Below are positions 18,922-25,503 of a DNA stretch of 25,503 nucleotides, piece after piece. The DNA lies in the NCBI GenBank assembly GCA_000226015.1, contig JH155225.1:334052-359554 (forward strand), given 5' to 3'. How positions within the stretch are numbered: position 1 is the first letter of the stretch; each line of letters opens with the position of its first letter. This DNA comes from Mnemiopsis leidyi. Lineage: Eukaryota; Ctenophora; Tentaculata; Lobata; Bolinopsidae. The translations under genes and the position numbers were made by a program. Below the pieces are notes generated by a model. The model was not told the origin of the DNA. It searched no databases and was given only the letters and a program-made list of their open reading frames with translations.

Positions 18922-21157
18922 TTAACTTTTAACCCTGGTGTCGCCCTCCGGTTCATCCTCATAAAATCCAGCTATTCCAAACTGGCCTTGCTTCAAAACT
19001 GCAGGCTCATCCTCTCCGAGCCTCTGTTGAAGGCCCGTCCACGTTCGATCGTTAAGGTAGTTAACAGCTATGTCCAACGACTTGAACTTTTCTATGGCTT
19101 TATCGTTCATGCCATCTGAGTTGGTATCATGGGACGGTATATCTATGTACTTGACATCCAGCAAGGAGGAACAGTCGCTGATGTAGTCTATTTCCCACGG
19201 TCTATCAACACAAGCTATCTCTAGTTCGTACGGTGTAACTATGGGTTGGTAAAATTCCGTACAGTCAAGCAAGGAATTTTCAGGGCATCCTACCATCACG
19301 AAGGCGCCGATTTCAGCAAAGTTCGCAAGTTTTGGAGGGTTGGGTTTTCCAATACTGACGATGTAAAACTTTTTATCTGCAGCTTTTATAACTCGCTTCA
19401 TACGATCGATGACTTCTCGGAAGTTCTTAATTCCGAGGGTTCCAATCAAAATTCCGATGATCTTACATCTCTTAATTTTCTCGATATTACTGAATCGCTT
19501 AATCAACATTTTGTTTACACTTTTTGACTCCAAGCGGCATTCCTTGGAACTAGGATCATAGGACCAAACTTTCCTGGAGCCATTACTGAGAATACAATTG
19601 GTAAGCGCCAAGGATTCTGTCCCCACATAAAATATGGCATATTCTTCATTGCCTGACATATCAACGGTGGTATCATCGCCAGAATTAGTAGTGTTCTGTT
19701 CCCTGCTATACTTTCTTATAGTGACATTAGGGTAGCATCTTACCGCACCGATAAAGTGGGAGCGGGAGTGATAATAAACCGAGTCAAATACCACCAATAC
19801 ACGGTCCGTTTGTGTGAAGGTCTGTTTGAAGGACTGCACCAAGTTATCTAAATCCACTGGCTCTTTGCCAAATATGAAGAGAGTAGGTAAAGAGAGAACT
19901 TTGGAGTTACAAGAATGTCCGAAGTGAATGATGGCTTGTGTGCTGAGGCGCTGGGCTGCTACCTCGTCCACGCAACAAGCGCCGTAGTTAGTGTCTGCAA
20001 GAATGTGAAAGTGTGTAGTGGAGGTCGTCAGTGCATTGTAAACCTGAAATAAAGCCATGTTAGCATCCAGCTTAACTTTCATGAACTTAGACAAACTTTT
20101 GTTTCTTTCCATTTCTATACTACTTCCTTTCTGATTAAGTCTAGAATTACAAAATTAACCAAGTCTCTAAACTTAATTCTCCCATCACTTCTTGTCTCAA
20201 CGGCGCGATCTGCTGGTATTGACACAATGTCAGATATCAATATTCAAACCATGAGTTGAATATCTTGCAGGGAGTCATGCTTGATAACAATGGAATTGTC
20301 TGACATTCCGAATTCAATTAACTGTTTCAAATAACTGGCAAGGCGGCTTGATTGCCCACCCAATTCATCAGGCGGGCACGGGTACTCCTAATCACACAAT
20401 AGTACAATAAGAATTGAGAGCCTCAAGAGACAGCCGACATATTCACTTGCTCATTATGCAGATATGTGTAGTAGTTTACAGGGCTACATGTCGTGTTAGA
20501 CTATGTGGTGTGGACGAGCAGGGGAGGCGGCTGGCGCGCTGGTCAAACAGCCGCTCCGCACAGTTAAACTGGCCAGGCATGTCTAGACTGAAGTCAGAAC
20601 TGGTTGATATGATAATTGTCGCTACTGCACTCGCCTTGTCTAGAGCTGGAATATGTAGGAATATTCAATAGGTCCGGGCAATGTTCAGCACCAGAACGCC
20701 TCCCTAAATTTCGTCAACTTTTTGGTGTGGCAGCAGCTCACGCTGTTTCCCATGAGTCTATTGTATCACTTCTGGCGAGCTTCCAGAAAATTTGGCAGTA
20801 ATAATTTCAGCGGTTCAGATCATGGACCTTGGTTGGACGTGAGGAAACCGTCGAACTAGACATCGAACAGACAAACACAATTCAACACAAAACACTCTCA
20901 TCAAACTACGGTCGAGGACCCCCCACCCCGAAACTACGGAGGACCCACCCCTAGTACCCTGAGGGACTGAAACAGAAACAAACTCTCACCGTGGGGCTGT
21001 AAGCCAGGAGATGGTCGGGAAATTGGAGAGCCACGTTGTGGTAGTTGTTATCATCGCACCACGCTCGACAGGATTCCAGCTCGAAATACTCCTCCACGTT
21101 GGCTATGACACGTGTAGCTGGAGGCTCTTCTAAAGATGGCGCGTGTTCTTCAGACAT
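18922..21157 (-). CDS. DPH2: Diphthamide biosynthesis protein 2 (DPH2), 2 exons, complete
   Basis: Exons 21157-20990 and 20043-18922 join in phase 0 to give 429 residues, shorter than human (489). DPH2 forms a heterodimer with DPH1, which carries out the first step of diphthamide formation: transfer of the 3-amino-3-carboxypropyl group of SAM to a histidine of EF2, using [4Fe-4S] radical chemistry. Visible signatures are NVALQFPDHLL (41-51), DTNYGACCVDE (73-83, with Cys79/Cys80 in the cluster-ligand region) and AIIHFGHSC. Further on come IFYVGTESLAL, GILIGTLG, GKPNPPKLANF (central domain), VGCPEN.LLD with another candidate ligand, FYQPIVTPYELEIAC, and the C-terminal WTGLQQRLG...IAGFYEDE. These match DPH2 rather than DPH1. 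The donor is GTGAGA and the acceptor TATTTCAG. TGCAG ends 2 nt before the ATG. The long middle part is poorly conserved. Confidence 0.96.
20044..20989 (-). other. DPH2 intron, 946 bp
   Basis: By far the longest intron in the compact right half apart from TMEM231's. It contains a GC-richer stretch at about 20340-20600 with open frames on the plus strand (20414-20671, 20616-20801). These show no recognisable protein; the stretch may be an old insertion. Confidence 0.6.
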
Positions 21158-21968
21158 AGCTGCATAGCGATATTTTAGTTCGGTGTGGTTTAAAGTAATA
21201 GTTCTAACTCTTTATATATACGATCTAACTCTTTATACGCAAGGGCGGCGATGCAAGGCTCTCAATGGTCATCATTATGCAACAAGTTATGTAATTTATT
21301 TCTTTTGCCCCATATATTTTATTCAGTTATTCGAGACGATCGTTCCGTCCATCAAATTTTTGGCAGATAAACAACAAAATATTTGACTCTTGAACGTCAT
21401 TTCTATGATTTCACGGCGTATCATTATTTTACTTTGAGGCTCTTCTAATTTATAGCGGCAAAATAAAAAAAACATGACTTGATGTATTATTAAATTATGA
21501 AACTAATATATCCATTAAATGTTTACGGTATATAAATAGAGAATAAATCACGTATAATGCCATGGCAATGCGGCTAAAACAAAGCGCCGGTAAGGACGCA
21601 TGTCAATTATATGCTAGAACCAGTCCGGTACCCGGGAGTACGAAATAATTAACGTCTAACTGCAGCTGTACTAATCTGACTTAATCACTCAGCTCATATA
21701 TCTAGCTCAACGCAAAAGTCTGAAAATCTGAAGATTTGAAAAAGTTTTCTGGTTATGATAAAAATACTGATTACATATTTGATTTATATTAACATAGAAT
21801 AAGTTATATGGTTGTGATGTGGAATAAATATGGTCTATGGTACATATTGTTACATTAAATAAAAACACATATAAACACGTTAAATACTATACAATATAAA
21901 AACATGTCTCTGGATCAACCAGATTCCCTTCCAAACAGTCCTAGTCTAGACCTGGCCTTATTTCCGCC
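21158..21968. other. Intergenic spacer, TMEM231 to DPH2
   Basis: AT-rich, with no exon recognised. An AATAAG (not AATAAA) in the sense of TMEM231 lies at about 21955-21962, just past the minisatellite, and may act as a weak polyadenylation signal. Confidence 0.45.
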
Positions 21969-22040
21969 CTAATGCGCGGTTCTGTTCTAATGCGCGCTTC
22001 CGTCCTGTTGCGTGGTTCCCTCCTAATGGTCTGGTCCGTT
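21969..22040. repeat. 18-bp minisatellite, 4 units, abutting the TMEM231 stop codon
   Basis: Four diverged units run exactly 21969-21986, 21987-22004, 22005-22022 and 22023-22040. They start CTAATGCGCGGTTCTGTT and CTAATGCGCGCTTCCGTC, and the other two are more changed. The array begins at the base next to the TGA of TMEM231. Because 18 is a multiple of three, one minus-strand frame reads hexapeptide-like basic repeats (RPLGGNHATG, RKRALE, QNRALG). Confidence 0.9.
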
Positions 22041-25000
22041 TCACGACGATTTCTCCTTGTTCTGTCTCAGAGTGGTCAGGATCATGTTCTGGAATACGAA
22101 CGTGCGAACCGCACACACGACGTAACGCGCGATCACCAGGAGCGTTATGTACTGTATCCATGCGTACTTCATTGCTTCCCAGAACCCAGGCTCGTATCTG
22201 CGGAGAGCGTTTTGTCAAAAATCGCAATAAACTCACCCCTACTTGATACTAATGACCTAGCAGTACATACTCAGTTGTGGGCAGGAGAAGTAATTTTCTT
22301 ACATTTACCAAAAGTTTACGTTTCAGAATTACAGCGCCCACACACAGACATACTACACACACAGACATACTACACGGGAAAACCGAGAACAAGATTTCCT
22401 TCCAGTTAACCGAAGAAGTGGATAAAAGCGTGTTTTTTGTTTTCATATAGAATAATGATATTGTTGTAGAGCCTCTCTCTCTCTCTCTCTCTTGTGTGTA
22501 CGCCCAGGGCGACCTCGTATCAAGCAGGGTAAAAGTAAAATATTCAGATTCTCCGGCCGCAGTGACAAGGTACAGGGTGACATTTTAACTGTAAGCTCCA
22601 GATGGCTAAAAATAAATTCCCAATATTTGCACGTCATGATAGTAGATGGCACTTATCAAAGTTAGAGCTGCTGTGTGAGAAATTGACGGAACTCCAAGTA
22701 GATCCTGCAGGTAGTTGACCAATGATTGAGTTAGGTGTAATGAATTATCGCGATATAGAAACGGTAGTCACAGTGGCATACTGCACTGGAGACACCAGGA
22801 TTATAGTGATGAATTATGTTTCCGTAATTAACGGTTAGAGATTTACATTGCTTGCATGAGTTATTTCAGTCAAACCTGCCCTAATATAGAGGTGTTTAAA
22901 CTATAGTAAAGCAGCAGAATTATCGACTGTATCTACAAGAAGAAAGTTCCAGAAGTTATATCGCCACTCTACTGACTACCAATGAACTATGCTAATGGAG
23001 TGTGTAGCACAGCATACTTTACTACTACTCAACTTGTTGGGATCGTCAGAATTCCTCCATTCCAGACATCCGAATTAGACAGCCACATTAATCTGAGTCT
23101 GCGTTAAATTTAATGAAAACAAGGAGTTAAGAGGTTTCCCCGGGCTCTACAAATCTGTCCCGTGTACAGTATATAATGATCTGACGTAGCGAGGGGGCAG
23201 TGGAGCGAAGATATTATCTAGTAACGTCTGGAGTAACGTTGAGTAACACCGAGATGAAGTTAACTCATGATGTCGATACACCTCCAGATGTCAGAGCTGT
23301 TTTAGGATAATCCCTGACGTTACTGCTGTCTGTGTCGTCTGCTCCTCCTGCCTGCTTCATTATCTTTTAATTACAACCGTTAATGAATTTCCATGATTGG
23401 TAAATTGTTGTGATTGTCCTTGCATGTATGTTGGTTGTGAGGCTTGATCCGCTGAGAGCTATTTGTCATCCTGTCACAGTTGAGTATTTCACTGGATGTC
23501 GATAATTTGTCAATGATTGAAGGGATTTTCTAGTTTCATTTTTCGACGCGCAAGCTCGGATCTTGAGACGATCAGGATAGACCAATGCATGATTTGTTGT
23601 AGCTCAGCCGAGTATTTAACAGATGAGACTGCACGATGGTGAGTCAATTCATTAGTTTGAGAGTTACGTACGACACAAAACCCACAGCTGAATTGTCGCA
23701 GTAAACCCGCTCATGTGTAACAGAGACTAGAGTTGCAATGAAATATCACATATATAACCTTTAAGTTCAGTGTTATCTGCCATCAGGGCCAGTGCTGTGA
23801 CGTAGAAATTACACAAATATTTCATTGAGCTCCCTTTGTTTGGGCCCAGTTTAATCAAGTGTCAGAAATTACCTAATCCTTGTGTATTTAGCCTTTAACT
23901 AAAAGCAATCACATGAAATATACAGAAAATTATTTCGGTAGGTCAAGAAATTTAGATTTAATGTAGCAGATGTTACAAACAAATTTTGAATGTCAACATT
24001 ATTCGGCTGTTAAAAATACCAATTCAGCAAAGTTTTACTTAAATTTTAACAAAACCAGCCATCTTGGCCTTATAGCAAGCACTCTTAGTTGACAGTTATA
24101 TCTATAGATAGATTTGAGTATCAAATTTAAATTCATTTCCAAAATCTTTTAATACACGGCCTCAAGATGACGCGAAACGTCCAGATAGGAGATCCCAAAT
24201 TCAGAAAACTAAACCACCAACCTAATACTCTGTTGAGGAATGTTGATGATGTAGCTAACAGTGAAGTGTTCACTAGGACTGCAAGTACTATACAACTCGT
24301 CTAGCTTTGTACTGAGCGTTCTCTCTGAGATACTCGTCAAGATCTCAACTATGTCGTACGACTGAAACAGTTGGAAACATTAGTCCTCAGTTTCCAGGTT
24401 CTTCTTTGAGTTGCAGCTTTCTGACGGTAATATTTTGGAGAAAGTGGCAGGCAGTAAAGTGAACATTTTATATCTAGGTCTAGGGCGTGTTGTTTGATTC
24501 ACATTAGACAATCTTCACAATCTATATTTAGGTCATTGTTATAAATACACAAGGAACTCCAATTAGACAGTACGATAATGGTTTAAAACTGATGTCGCCG
24601 TCTTAAATCGCAAATACCCAGGGGGTCTAATTTGAGACTAGACTTACAGTTGCAGTTTTAAACCAGCCAAACTTGGTCTCAAAGTTTAAGGAAAACTTTC
24701 TAAAACGAGCACGTGAAGGCCACTGCAACATGTCAATTAGAAGTAGTGACATTTTTGACGATTCACGAAACCTAACAGAGGGTCTATCAAGGGGAGGAGG
24801 GACGTCACATTTGGGCTACAAAGCACGTGCAGATTATATATTTAGAGGGTGCCGGTAAAAAGTAAAGAGAAACAAATTTCTGTAGGCCCCCGAGCAGCAG
24901 ATCTAGATCGCACCTCTCCTATTCATGAGGGCACACTTCAACGCCCTCTGTAAGAGAGGTGAGCGGTGGAAGTGCAGCAGCCCGTACAGACCTGAAGGAG

Positions 25001-25117
25001 GGAGGGATCCTGTATGAGACTGGAGTTGTAGACTGTGTGAGGATTGTGGGGTTGAAGTGTCTGTCTCTGTTGGAGAGACAGGTCGCCCAGCACCACTACT
25101 CCCTGATCTGTCACCGT
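22041..25117 (-). CDS. TMEM231: TMEM231, C-terminal three exons (5' part outside window or not found)
   Basis: Minus-strand exons 25117-24992, 24361-24222 and 22197-22041 (phases 0 and 2) give the last 139 residues. The first reads TVTDQG..VVLGDLSLQQRQ, matching the recalled vertebrate VNGDLRLQQKQ. The second starts SYDIVEILTSISERTLSTKL, as in YDLTHIVAAYQERNVTTVL. The third has the family's end, YEPGFWEAMKYAWIQY and FVFQNMILTTL, with one membrane span (about AWIQYITLLVIARYVVCAV) and a short cytosolic tail NKEKSS. TMEM231 is a two-span protein of the MKS/B9 complex at the ciliary transition zone and controls entry of membrane proteins into cilia. The residues before exon 25117 (about 190 in human) are not visible. 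Donors GTCTGT and GTTGGT are weak; acceptors CCCTCAG, TTTCAG and CCGCAG are good. Confidence 0.9.
22198..24221 (-). other. TMEM231 last intron, ~2 kb
   Basis: No nested gene was recognised. It contains a (CT)10 run at about 22472-22492, a 17-base tandem duplication of CACACACAGACATACTA at 22339-22372, and GAGTAACGT-type short repeats near 23220-23245. The open frames here have no splice context. Confidence 0.6.
24362..24991 (-). other. TMEM231 internal intron, ~630 bp
   Basis: Lies between the GTCTGT donor at 24991 and the TTTCAG acceptor at 24362. The plus-strand frames at 24673-24858 and 24925-24960 were considered and not supported as exons. Confidence 0.6.
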
Positions 25118-25249
25118 CTGAGGGAGATGATTGTTAACACGGTCGGATGACACTTCTTTCCCAACACTCCGCCCACCTCCTCTGTCATCCTCCTGTTTGT
25201 CCTACCTCTTTTGTCAGTTTTTCTTACATTTCATACTTGTTGGTGCCGG

Positions 25250-25380
25250 CTACTTGAGCTTGGTGTCCAGCTGACAGTGCTGTTTGGCGAATTCCTGGAA
25301 GAGGCAGCAGAACATGACACTTTGGTCCTGGCAGCAGCTCGCGGAATGTGCTGCAGTGTCAGCGTTCTCGCAATTCTGGT
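25250..25380 (-). CDS. Possible cysteine-rich small protein, terminal exon (partial)
   Basis: Read on the minus strand, an acceptor (CACACATTCCAAGCACTATCC then TATAG) ends at 25381 and 42 full residues follow to a TAG at 25250, entered in phase 1. Numbering from the first full codon, cysteines stand at 3, 15, 16, 24, 25 and 35, with Cys25-x9-Cys35 as a CX9C helix (LFQEFAKQH). The phase-1 entry, cysteine density and short tail resemble the exon at 5360-5553, though the first half lacks a CX9C pair. The stretch is GC-richer than its surroundings, as exons here are. Two cautions apply. The plus strand is also open through this stretch and into the GA repeat. The exon would also lie upstream of a TMEM231 exon on the same strand, hence inside that gene if TMEM231 is intact. 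Confidence 0.4.
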
Positions 25381-25410
25381 CTATAGGATAGTGCTTGGAA
25401 TGTGTGAGGC

Positions 25411-25413
25411 AGA

Positions 25414-25503
<90 letters not shown>
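25411..25503. repeat. (GA)n microsatellite reaching the window edge
   Basis: At least about 85 bases of near-pure AG dinucleotide, truncated by the window end. On the minus strand it is a long CT tract upstream of the acceptor at 25381 and may extend its polypyrimidine tract. Confidence 0.98.

Noticed and set aside
18841..19527. Plus-strand open frames opposite DPH2
   Set aside because: Shadows of DPH2 exon 2.
20414..20801. Plus-strand open frames in the DPH2 intron
   Set aside because: No domain, splice context or family similarity; the GC-richer patch may be an old insertion.
24959..25150. Plus-strand open frame with a protein-like composition (LKEGGILYETG..., ending IVNTVG)
   Set aside because: It is the antisense shadow of a TMEM231 exon, which has proper splice sites, matching phase and clear family similarity on the minus strand.
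25256..25440. Plus-strand open frame (GVQLTVLFGEF...) with a superficial likeness to an N-terminal part of TMEM231
   Set aside because: It is on the strand opposite to the TMEM231 exons, matches at only a few positions, and continues into the GA repeat as Arg-Glu repeats.

Overview
The window is animal nuclear DNA: AT-rich (roughly 60% by eye), with spliced genes whose introns are bounded by GT..AG, and proteins of ciliated animals. TMEM231 and DYNLRB point to motile or primary cilia. The lineage cannot be fixed from sequence alone. Divergent proteins, few introns (two coding exons each in CRYL1 and DPH2) and short introns suggest a compact invertebrate or early-branching genome. Most coding exons are short, so gene models were assembled from splice signals, reading phase and recalled family conservation.

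Layout. 1-173 is an 11-bp satellite. 173-5359 holds no recognisable gene, only repeats: a hairpin tandem repeat at 2.7-2.9 kb and a 75-bp near-identical direct repeat at 3.64 and 3.97 kb. A minus-strand terminal exon at 5360-5553 encodes a twin CX9C cysteine-rich domain. ELMOD3-like (minus, 4 exons, 7713-9465) lacks the expected catalytic arginine of its GAP motif. A short secreted-peptide gene (plus, 4 exons, 10157-11930) is divergent from ELMOD3, and its last intron carries a 400-bp foldback element. 12.38-13.85 kb is a CpG-rich mosaic of repeats with a 10-N gap.

From 14.5 kb to the right edge five genes point the same way (minus). In transcription order they are TMEM231 (C-terminal three exons only), DPH2, a penta-EF-hand protein, CRYL1 (lambda-crystallin/L-gulonate dehydrogenase) and DYNLRB (dynein light chain roadblock). 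Gaps between neighbours are about 0.3-0.9 kb. A second cysteine-rich terminal exon lies at 25250-25380, beside a long GA microsatellite.

Functionally, TMEM231 (transition-zone membrane protein), DYNLRB (dynein cargo adaptor chain) and ELMOD3 (ARL-family regulator) all relate to cilia or microtubule traffic. DPH2 modifies elongation factor 2, and CRYL1 is a metabolic dehydrogenase. Four start codons (CRYL1, DPH2, the secreted peptide and Met16 of the penta-EF-hand gene) are preceded within 2-5 nt by TGCAG, an acceptor-like motif. This raises the possibility of spliced-leader trans-splicing of a co-directional gene cluster. No tRNA, rRNA or CRISPR array was recognised.
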